A stretch of 64,000 bases of DNA from Drouetiella hepatica Uher 2000/2452 (lineage in GTDB: Bacteria > Cyanobacteriota > Cyanobacteriia > Elainellales > Elainellaceae): assembly GCA_019359505.1 (NCBI GenBank), contig JAHHHD010000002.1, positions 124,001-188,000 on the forward strand, written 5' to 3'. Of the stretch, positions 57,491 to 64,000 are shown in pieces. The notes under the pieces were generated by a model. That model had not been told where the DNA came from. It was given only the letters and a program-made list of their open reading frames with translations, and made no database searches. Made by a program: the position numbers and the translations under genes. The stretch's first letter is position 1, and the number at the start of each line of letters is the position of its first letter.

Positions 57491-57536
57491 GCTTATTTTT
57501 GAAAAGTATGGAGTGCGCCCCTTTCAAAAAATAAAC
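57491..57536. repeat. Degenerate palindrome between operon genes 3 and 4
   Basis: CTTATTTTTGAAAAG and CCTTTCAAAAAATAAAC are imperfectly complementary and match the subtype at 2525-2579. It lies inside the operon, so the run of genes may be split at this point. Confidence 0.55.
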
Positions 57537-57567
57537 GATAGGTCTAGAACACTACCTTTAAAGCACT

Positions 57568-58029
57568 ATGGTTCGGATGATTGGGATTGAGAAATGGATT
57601 GGAGGGATAGCGATCGCGCTATGCACCACGGCTTGTAGTCTTGATCCCAACTCTGAACCGATTCGACAAATCCAGATTCAGCAAAACTGGGCTATTCAAC
57701 CGGGCGATCGCATTGCTGGGCACTCTGTTGTTGCCGGATTAGGCGACATCTCTATTCAACTGGGAGGTGATAGGGCATATGCCCCTTTTGCCGGAAAGGT
57801 GCAGCCCAGCAGCAACAAGTGTGCGCTCTTTTCTAGCCCCGATGTGCCCGCTTATCTGTTTCGGCTCTGCGGGTTAGACAAGCTTAATCTAGGCGAAGTT
57901 CAGGCTGGAGAGGCGATCGGCTCAGGCGATTACCTGTACTTTGCCACGCTACGCAAGCAGCCCGACGGCACTTGGACGATCGTTGAACCTGCCAAGGATA
58001 TTCTGGAACGCATTCTTAAGCCCTCTTAA
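57568..58029 (+). CDS. Small putative lipoprotein (operon gene 4)
   Basis: A signal peptide (IEKWIGGIAIALCTTACSLD) ends in a lipobox-like CTTAC, so the mature protein may be lipid-anchored at Cys23. The remainder (WAIQPGDRIAGHSVVAGLGD, IQLGGDRAYAPFAGKVQPSS, GEVQAGEAIGSGDYLYFATL) has glycine-aspartate turns like a small beta domain, vaguely like a M23/lipoyl-type sandwich but without zinc-binding residues. The function is unknown. Confidence 0.75.
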   Translation: MVRMIGIEKWIGGIAIALCTTACSLDPNSEPIRQIQIQQNWAIQPGDRIAGHSVVAGLGDISIQLGGDRAYAPFAGKVQPSSNKCALFSSPDVPAYLFRLCGLDKLNLGEVQAGEAIGSGDYLYFATLRKQPDGTWTIVEPAKDILERILKPS

Positions 58030-58041
58030 AACGCAACGACC

Positions 58042-59514
58042 ATGCAACACATTGACTGGATAAGCTGGATCTTAAAAATTGTGCAGGTTTGGCACAGCCG
58101 ATCTCCAAAAGAGTTTTCAGAAGAGCTATCCACTCGTTCTTATATGTTGCGTCGGCACTTGCTGCCAGTGACGCTAGTGGTGCTTGCTTTGGGCTGTTGC
58201 TCCGTTGCTCAGGCAGAGGCAGGCGGGACAGATGAGATTCTAGTCACGGCTTCTAATCCAGTTAGTCTTGAGGTTGGCAAAGGCGATCGCCTAGAGATTC
58301 CTTCGAGTGCCGCCGAGATTCCTGTAGGGGCTGCCGATCGCTCTTGGGAAAATTTGCCGCCGCCTGATCAGGCTGCTCTAACTCAGGCTGCTCCAACTCA
58401 GGCTGCTGCTCAGCCCATTGTCTCGGAGACTAAACAGGCTAGTCTGCAAGCGGCTCCTGTTGCTGCGAACTTGCTTCAGACCATCAAAGCTGAGACAGCC
58501 GCAAAGCCCGTTGAGTTAGCCTTTGCTCTATCGCCTCAACCCTCTTTTCAACCTCAGACGGCTAGTTCTCAAGCGATTCTGGAACCTGTTTCTCCGGCGA
58601 TTCCTGAAGCAGATCCGGGCGTAGGTACTTCCTCCCTAGCCAATCTATTTGTCGGTCATTCTGATTCACTGGTTGCTAAGGCGGTGGGTAGTGCAGAGGG
58701 CACACGCACTCCGGAGGGCGATCGCACTCCGGCTTACTTTGGCCATGTCGATCCTGGCAACAAGGCATGGAATCTGGGCAGCTTTTCCTATCAACATGAA
58801 GCCACTACGCCAGAAGATGCCGATGCCAAGCAGCTGAATCGGCTGCAAGATCAGGCAAGCATCATGCAAGCCAAAGCTCAAGCTAAGGGCATCTCTCTGA
58901 CGCTAGAGGAAGCCCTGAACGGCATTGATCTCGCCAATCAAGCTCCCAAGGCGGTTTTAGACCGAGAGGGCTACATTGACTGGTTGGCAAAAGCCCACCA
59001 AAACGGTTTATCGGGTGATGATGCGGTGCTGTGGGCACGAACCCAGTCGTTTTTTGACCCTAATCTTCAGCGGTGGAATGCGCCTGGATTGGGTAACACT
59101 CAGGAGCGCATCACTCACGATCAAGAACGGCGAATGAAGGCGATCGATCGGGCTATTGCCGTTCATGAGCAGCCTCTCATCCAGCCCGCTCAATCCTTGC
59201 CTCAGCCTGAACCGTTTCAGCCTGCATTGCCTCAACCTGCACTGCCCCAACCCACTGCTCAACCTGTTGCCCAGGAAAGTCACAAGCTTTCTGAAGATAT
59301 CGGCATAGCTCGTTTGTTTGCCGAGAAAACCATCTCTTACTTTGGGGGAACTGTGCCTTCTTCTGTGTCCAAGCTGAGTCAGCCGGAGCAGATCCACTCT
59401 AGTTCAGTAACTGAGTCAGACTCTGGATTGGCGACCTTAGCACCCCAGAGCGCAGACTCGTCCGAATCTCCGGGCATCGCCGCGCTGTTTGATCTAGACT
59501 TACCCAGCTCGTGA
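58042..59514 (+). CDS. Exported protein with conserved central domain (operon gene 5)
   Basis: The frame starts at ATG 58042, but a clean signal peptide (MLRRHLLPVTLVVLALGCCS then VAQAEA) begins at ATG 58144, so the real N-terminus may be there. A long Ala/Pro/Gln-rich region leads to a folded domain around residues 205-380. It contains VGSAEGTRTPEGDRTPAYFG, HVDPGNKAWNLGSFSYQHEA and AWARTQSFFDPNLQRWNAPG-like segments. The AEGT pattern recalls phage-lysozyme-like muramidases, but I cannot support that. A low-complexity tail closes the protein. It is probably periplasmic. Confidence 0.75.
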   Translation: MQHIDWISWILKIVQVWHSRSPKEFSEELSTRSYMLRRHLLPVTLVVLALGCCSVAQAEAGGTDEILVTASNPVSLEVGKGDRLEIPSSAAEIPVGAADRSWENLPPPDQAALTQAAPTQAAAQPIVSETKQASLQAAPVAANLLQTIKAETAAKPVELAFALSPQPSFQPQTASSQAILEPVSPAIPEADPGVGTSSLANLFVGHSDSLVAKAVGSAEGTRTPEGDRTPAYFGHVDPGNKAWNLGSFSYQHEATTPEDADAKQLNRLQDQASIMQAKAQAKGISLTLEEALNGIDLANQAPKAVLDREGYIDWLAKAHQNGLSGDDAVLWARTQSFFDPNLQRWNAPGLGNTQERITHDQERRMKAIDRAIAVHEQPLIQPAQSLPQPEPFQPALPQPALPQPTAQPVAQESHKLSEDIGIARLFAEKTISYFGGTVPSSVSKLSQPEQIHSSSVTESDSGLATLAPQSADSSESPGIAALFDLDLPSS

Positions 59515-59540
59515 ACCTTTCCTCAAGCCTTAACTTTTCC

Positions 59541-60710
59541 CTAAACCTCAACTTCAGACAAAATTTCTCCATTCAAAATTTCTCCATACAGCGTATCTCG
59601 CTGCTGTGCGGGTCTACCCAGAGATTCGATCGCCGATCGCAAAGTCTCTACTTCCATACAGGTGCCACCGATCGCTCCTGCCATCGTGGTAATGTGCTCT
59701 TCCATCAGGGTGCCGCCGATATCGTTACAGCCCCAAGTGAGGGATTCTGTTGCCCCCTCCAGACCTAGCTTCACCCAGCTCGGCTGATGGTTGGGAATAG
59801 AATTGCCTAAAAAGATGCGGGCTACCGCCATCAATAGCAGCGCATCTGCAAGGATCGGCTGATCGCGTCCGACTCGACGGCGCAGAGGTTTGGGAGCCTC
59901 TTGCCCGACAAAAGGCAGGAGAATAAATTCGCTGATGCCAGAATAGCCCTGGCTGAGGGAATCCTGCTGAAGCGATCGCAGTAGTCCCAGGTGCCGCATT
60001 TGCTGAGCGGGCGTTTCAATGTGTCCTGACATCATGGTGCTAGTCGTAGGCATTCCTAAGCGATGCGCTGTCTGAACGATGTCTAGCCAAGTTTGCGAAT
60101 CGATCTTTTCAGGACAGATGACTCGTCGTACCGCATCGTCTAACACCTCGGCGGCTGTTCCTGGCATTGAGCCAACGCCCGCCTCTTGGAGAGCCGCAAT
60201 CACCTCTGCATAGCTCAGGTCGTCCTCTCTGGCGATAAACTGCACCTCTTGCGGCGAAAAGGCGTGCAGATGCAGATGAGGATAAGCCTGTTTAATCGAT
60301 TGCACCAGCCGCACATAGTAAGGCAAGGCACGATCGTCTACTTTTGCCTTAACGTGCAGCCCTCCCTGCATACAAATTTCTGTGGCATTCCGCTGCACCG
60401 CATCTGCCGCTTTCTCTAAGATCGCCCCTTCATCTAGCCAGTAGGCTCCCGCCTCGTCTTCATCACGCCGGAAGGCGCAGAAGCTGCAATGCTGCTCACA
60501 GATGTTGGTGAAGTTAATGTTGCGATTGATCACATAGGTGACCGTCTCGCCAGACTGCTGTTGACGCAGGCGATCGGCAGTTTCACGGATGGCGGCGATC
60601 GCTCCAGCATCGGTTTGGAGCAACAGCGCCACGCCTTCTGCTTCAGTCAGATCTTCGCCAGCCAAAGCGCGATTGAGGAGAGCATCAACAGGGGAAGGGA
60701 TAGTCAGCAT
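59541..60710 (-). CDS. cofH: FO synthase subunit 2 CofH
   Basis: CofH is a radical SAM enzyme that, with CofG, joins a tyrosine-derived radical to the ribitylaminouracil for deazaflavin (FO) synthesis, cofactor of cyanobacterial photolyases. The cluster motif is C71-x3-C75-x2-C78 ([12 protein letters not shown]). [57 protein letters not shown] and [19 protein letters not shown] are family blocks. Length (389) is normal. cofG is not in the window; cyanobacteria keep the two separate. The stop lies 27 nt from the end of operon gene 5, convergent. Confidence 0.94.
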   Translation of the reverse strand: MLTIPSPVDALLNRALAGEDLTEAEGVALLLQTDAGAIAAIRETADRLRQQQSGETVTYVINRNINFTNICEQHCSFCAFRRDEDEAGAYWLDEGAILEKAADAVQRNATEICMQGGLHVKAKVDDRALPYYVRLVQSIKQAYPHLHLHAFSPQEVQFIAREDDLSYAEVIAALQEAGVGSMPGTAAEVLDDAVRRVICPEKIDSQTWLDIVQTAHRLGMPTTSTMMSGHIETPAQQMRHLGLLRSLQQDSLSQGYSGISEFILLPFVGQEAPKPLRRRVGRDQPILADALLLMAVARIFLGNSIPNHQPSWVKLGLEGATESLTWGCNDIGGTLMEEHITTMAGAIGGTCMEVETLRSAIESLGRPAQQRDTLYGEILNGEILSEVEV

Positions 60711-61083
60711 GGGGTGCAGATGAGAAAGAACAAAAAGCTGAGAAAGATATTTTTATAACAGGTGATCATTTTGCCAGTCCCCCTTATACTGTGGGAACTT
60801 CTCACCGCGAAAATCTAATTCCGTGGCGGACTAACTATCTTAGACGCTGCTCTTGATGGTCGATCGCCAATATCGAAACGGTCTGACCAGACAGCATTGG
60901 CAGTATTTTTTTGAGCGTATATTTATGGGTATGTTAAGCATATCGAACAGCCTCGGTGCAATAGGCTGATTTAGTAAAGACTCAGCCGTAGGTGATGTGG
61001 GCATGAAGGTAGTGTGGGCATAAAGGTAGTGTAGGCATGAAGACGATCGCAAATTTGAGAAATCACCGAGGGAGGCTGAACCT
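60711..61083. other. 373-nt divergent intergenic region
   Basis: It holds the promoters of cofH and the ftsL-like gene. Three GGTAGTGTGGGCAT-like repeats lie near 60998-61040. GGGAGG about 8 nt before 61084 is the ribosome binding site of the ftsL-like gene. A reverse-strand open frame here lacks start signals. Confidence 0.5.
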
Positions 61084-61644
61084 ATGGCATCGGCAATGAG
61101 ATCTAATCCGGGATCAGCCGATCGCCGTCCACCCGCGCCGCGATCGATCTTTTCAGGGAGCACTCAGAGATCAAGCTCCAGAAGGTCGGGGGCAGGGCGA
61201 TCGGTAGCAAGACCTCGTCCAGAGAATGTTTCTGCTGTTAAATCGGCTAGAAATTCTGTGGTTCAGCAGCTCCCTCGACCTCAGACAGCGCCACCTTGGG
61301 TAAAGATGTTGCTGAATGTTCAGAGAACTTCCTCTCTTGTGACGTTCTCTTTAATTATCGGGCTATTGGCAGTTTATGGTTGGACTGTTTACACTCAGCA
61401 GCGATGGGGACGCGCCTACACCCACCTAGAGTCTCTACAGAAGCAAGAGCGGCAGATGACGGCAGCCAGTGAGGTTCTCAAAAACCAAATGGCGAAACAG
61501 GCGGAGGCTCCTGATGTGGGCTTGGCGCTTCCTGATCCAGGCAATACCGTATTTCTGACTCCTGCGCCGCAGCGTGCTGCGGTGGAGCCAGAAGTAAACT
61601 TACCGCCACCACAGCCTATTCCAGCCCGTCCTTTGGGTTACTAG
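61084..61644 (+). CDS. FtsL-like divisome protein
   Basis: A basic, Ser/Arg/Pro-rich cytosolic N-terminus of about 80 residues precedes one membrane span (LVTFSLIIGLLAVYGWTVY). A short coiled coil follows (AYTHLESLQKQERQMTAASE, VLKNQMAKQA), then a Pro-rich tail. This bitopic layout with periplasmic coiled coil, just upstream of an FtsI-type transpeptidase gene, is that of cyanobacterial FtsL. Sequence similarity in this family is low, so the assignment rests on topology and position. It is 81 nt upstream of ftsI. Confidence 0.75.
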   Translation: MASAMRSNPGSADRRPPAPRSIFSGSTQRSSSRRSGAGRSVARPRPENVSAVKSARNSVVQQLPRPQTAPPWVKMLLNVQRTSSLVTFSLIIGLLAVYGWTVYTQQRWGRAYTHLESLQKQERQMTAASEVLKNQMAKQAEAPDVGLALPDPGNTVFLTPAPQRAAVEPEVNLPPPQPIPARPLGY

Positions 61645-61724
61645 CCTCCAGGTTATTAGCCGCTGGGTTAGCGCCTAAGCACAGAGTTTACTCATGAGTT
61701 TGAGGATATTTTCGAGGTTTTCTG

Positions 61725-63788
61725 ATGGCTCTTTCATTCCCCTCGTTTCGTCGCCGCGCCGCAGTCAAACGCACTCTATCCAGGTCTGCAACAGCTGCTG
61801 GCATGAGAGCGGGGCGACCCAGCAGACAGACGGAAGCTAGGGTTAACAGAACGCCAGGGAGATCGTTAGATTCTGGTCGATCGCACCAGCCAATGGGGTT
61901 TTCGAGTCGCTCGGTGCCTCAGAAACGACGCTTGCCTCCCCTAGCTCAAGGCACGATCGATCGGGCACCCAAATCACGTCTGGCTCTAGTTTGGGTCATT
62001 TTACTGGTAAGCATGGTGGCACTTGCTTTCAACCTACTTCGGATTCAAATTTTTCAGGCTTCTCAGCTGCAAGCCCAGGCAAAATCGCAGCACATGGTGG
62101 CGTTCAACCCGATCACGCCACGCCGTCCTATTGTCGATCGCACAGGCGATGTGCTGGCGATCGATCGTCCGGTCTATACGCTGTATGCCCATCCCTATAT
62201 GTTTGAGGGCACTCCAGAATCGATCGCAGCTACGCTGTCTCCAGTGTTAAATTTGCCGATCGATCAGTTGCTCAAAAAATTTGGCTCTGGGGACAGCGGC
62301 GTTCGCATTTTGGAAGCTATTCCTGAAGATTTGGCTCGCCGCGTTAAAGAGTTAGGTGAGGATGGGCTGGATCTAGAACCTCATCAGCAGCGGCTTTATC
62401 CCCAGCAGGATTTGTTTGCCAACATCGTCGGCTACGTCAACCTTGATCGGCAGGGACAGGCAGGGCTAGAAGCCTCGCAGGAGAAGGAATTACAACAGCC
62501 GATCGCGGGTTTAGAACTGAGCCGAGCTGGGGATGGCTCGATCATTCCGGTCGGTCTGCCTGAAGATTTCCTTCAGTCTCAGAAAAATGATTTGCGGCTA
62601 CAGCTGACGGTAGACACCCATCTTCAGCGTGCTACCCGCTATGCGTTGAAGCAGACGATGAAGAAATACAGCGCCAAACGGGGTGCGGTGATTGTCATGA
62701 ATGTGCATGACGGCTCGATCGTTTCGCTAGTTTCGGAGCCATCCTATGATCCCAACAAGTTCTATGAAGCTAAGCTAGAGCGACTCAAGGATTGGGTGAT
62801 TAGCGACCTGTATGAACCTGGCTCCACCTTTAAGCCCGTAAATCTGGCGATCGCCCTAGAGTCTAGCGCCATCAAAGCCGATAGCACCATCTATGACGAA
62901 GGGGCAATTCAGATTGAAGGTTGGCCGATTCAAAACTCTGATGTAGAGTCTGCGGGCAGCAGAGGCGACCTTTCGGTGACCGAAGTGTTGCAATATTCCA
63001 GCAACGTTGGCATGGTGCATATCATGCAGCGCATGAATCCAGGAGTCTACTTTGGCTGGCTAGAGCGAATTGGGCTGGATAAAACAACCGGAATTGACTT
63101 GCCTGCTGAAGCCTCAGGACAGATGAAAACCTATCAGCAGTTCACCGAAGCGGCGATCGAGCCTGCAACTAGCGCCTTTGGTCAAGGGTTCTCGCTGACA
63201 CCAATGAAGCTCATTCAGCTGCATAGCATGGTTGCGAACGGCGGTCGGCTGGTCACGCCCCACGTAGTTGAGGGCTTAGTGGATGCTAAGGGCACCTTTA
63301 GCTGGCGACCTGATTTGCCTGAACCCAAGACCATTATTTCTCCAAAACACTCCAAGACCGTCGTGAGCATGATGGAGCATGTGGTGAACGAAGGCACAGG
63401 CAAAGCAGCGCAGATCCCAGGCTATCGGATTGCAGGAAAAACTGGCACCGCCCAAAAAGCTAGCATTGACGGCGGCTACGTTGAAGGAGCCAGAATCACA
63501 AGCTTTGTCGGATTGCTGCCTGCTGAAGCTCCGCGCTATGCGGTGTTGGCTGTTGTGGATGAGCCGCAGGGGGATGATGCCTATGGCGGCACAGTGGCGG
63601 CACCGATCGTCAAGTCAGTCATGCAATCTCTGATCACCATGGAGCAGCTCAAACCCACGAAACCCGAAGAGGTTCTTCAGCAGCCAGTCCCAGCTCCTTC
63701 CGTCAATTCTTCAGAGGATGCTGAAGAGGGTTCACTGGAGGAAAGTCAGCCCAGCGAGGACGCATTGGATTACGAAGAAGCCTGGTAA
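61725..63788 (+). CDS. ftsI: Class B penicillin-binding protein FtsI/PBP2-type
   Basis: This septal peptidoglycan transpeptidase has a basic N-terminus of about 80 residues, one membrane span (LVWVILLVSMVALAFNLLRI), the pedestal domain (RPIVDRTGDVLAIDRPVYTL) and the catalytic domain. Active-site motifs are S-x-x-K in EPGSTFKPV, S-x-N in YSSNVGM and KTG in AGKTGTAQ, all intact. The C-terminus is acidic and low-complexity. Length (687) is larger than E. coli FtsI, as in other cyanobacteria. GAGG lies at the right distance before ATG 61725. Confidence 0.92.
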   Translation: MALSFPSFRRRAAVKRTLSRSATAAGMRAGRPSRQTEARVNRTPGRSLDSGRSHQPMGFSSRSVPQKRRLPPLAQGTIDRAPKSRLALVWVILLVSMVALAFNLLRIQIFQASQLQAQAKSQHMVAFNPITPRRPIVDRTGDVLAIDRPVYTLYAHPYMFEGTPESIAATLSPVLNLPIDQLLKKFGSGDSGVRILEAIPEDLARRVKELGEDGLDLEPHQQRLYPQQDLFANIVGYVNLDRQGQAGLEASQEKELQQPIAGLELSRAGDGSIIPVGLPEDFLQSQKNDLRLQLTVDTHLQRATRYALKQTMKKYSAKRGAVIVMNVHDGSIVSLVSEPSYDPNKFYEAKLERLKDWVISDLYEPGSTFKPVNLAIALESSAIKADSTIYDEGAIQIEGWPIQNSDVESAGSRGDLSVTEVLQYSSNVGMVHIMQRMNPGVYFGWLERIGLDKTTGIDLPAEASGQMKTYQQFTEAAIEPATSAFGQGFSLTPMKLIQLHSMVANGGRLVTPHVVEGLVDAKGTFSWRPDLPEPKTIISPKHSKTVVSMMEHVVNEGTGKAAQIPGYRIAGKTGTAQKASIDGGYVEGARITSFVGLLPAEAPRYAVLAVVDEPQGDDAYGGTVAAPIVKSVMQSLITMEQLKPTKPEEVLQQPVPAPSVNSSEDAEEGSLEESQPSEDALDYEEAW

Positions 63789-63827
63789 AGCTACGGGCTA
63801 AACCCTTAAGGACAATTTGGCGTGAGG

Positions 63828-64000
63828 CTATTCAGCTCTAGGTTGGGGAGCAGGCAACTTGAGCCGCCAGCCCGGTTTATTGACCTGATGGCTACGGGCA
63901 ATCACCAAGCAGTCATCGGCAACGCTTTCTGTAACTGTTGATCCGGCGGCGATCGTCACATCTGCCCCCAGGGTAATTGGAGCCACCAGCACGCTATTAG
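63828..64000 (-). CDS. glmU: Bifunctional GlmU, C-terminal fragment
   Basis: The 57 visible codons encode the C-terminal end of the left-handed beta-helix acetyltransferase: [40 protein letters not shown] and KPGWRLKLP. GlmU makes UDP-N-acetylglucosamine for peptidoglycan. The 5' part is outside the window. It converges on ftsI with 39 nt between stops. Assignment is by the conserved hexapeptide repeats and the IARSxQxxKxGWR end. Confidence 0.88.
   Translation of the reverse strand, partial: NSVLVAPITLGADVTIAAGSTVTESVADDCLVIARSHQVNKPGWRLKLPAPQPRAE

Noticed and set aside
61000-61040. GGTAGTGTGGGCAT repeats as a binding site
   Set aside because: Short imperfect repeats without symmetry; no stronger evidence than other short tandem repeats in the window.

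Overview
The window is chromosomal DNA of a cyanobacterium. It carries psbU, nblA, a carboxysomal beta carbonic anhydrase with the family's C-terminal tail, Tic20- and fibrillin-like proteins, cyanobacterial-type IspH, an FdC2-like ferredoxin, a DUF3134 and a DUF4346 protein. The HIP1 octamer GCGATCGC occurs throughout. Dense intergenic palindromes and short tandem repeats suggest a filamentous, Leptolyngbya-like genome, but the genus cannot be fixed from this sequence. There is no rRNA, CRISPR array, transposase or clear prophage. Gene order is mostly single genes and short operons on both strands.

Layout. 1-7 kb: truncated FAD dehydrogenase, Rieske oxygenase, psbU, nadB with a convergent thioredoxin-like ferredoxin, then two small conserved genes. 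7-11 kb: repeat-rich accessory stretch with a pentapeptide protein that carries an Ala/Val satellite domain, a 21-nt heptad-coding array, an orphan HicB-like protein and a pair of ribbon-helix-helix genes behind a putative operator. 11-25 kb: polA, recR, yraN, a sugar transferase, rsmI and several conserved unknowns. 25-32 kb: tRNA-Arg, Uma2, ccaA, ispH, ilvE, a Tic20 homologue, an FAH-family gene and rpsF. 32-40 kb: an NB-ARC/TPR STAND protein, a J-domain gene coupled to hisZ, an IMPase, an FdC2-like gene and tRNA-Ser. 40-51 kb: nblA, a universal stress protein, a Ser/Thr kinase, an exported FAD oxidoreductase, an HDAC-family gene, an SGNH-like gene and mraY. 51-53 kb: fibrillin gene, then a leader region and a DAHP synthase gene. 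53-60 kb: ECF sigma and anti-sigma pair, SRPBCC gene, a divergent promoter with two SOS-box-like palindromes, and a five-gene envelope operon of unknown function. 60-64 kb: cofH, an ftsL-like gene, ftsI and the 3' end of glmU.

The strongest candidate for an undescribed system is the leader of the DAHP synthase gene (51848-52143). Two tandem short ORFs, each packed with Phe/Tyr/Trp codons, are each followed by an intrinsic terminator. In the second unit all four classical attenuator segments can be drawn, including a 7-bp antiterminator. The enzyme itself is a bare catalytic core with no allosteric domain, so expression-level sensing of aromatic amino acids would make sense.

Second is the 55.4-59.5 kb block. 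A perfect 19-bp inverted repeat contains two copies of a sequence fitting the cyanobacterial LexA consensus. It lies between a 27-codon ORF with a strong ribosome binding site and a translationally coupled run of five unrecognised membrane or exported proteins. A third theme is a dispersed family of near-loopless palindromes, at least a dozen in 64 kb, whose outer T and A runs have the opposite polarity from intrinsic terminators.
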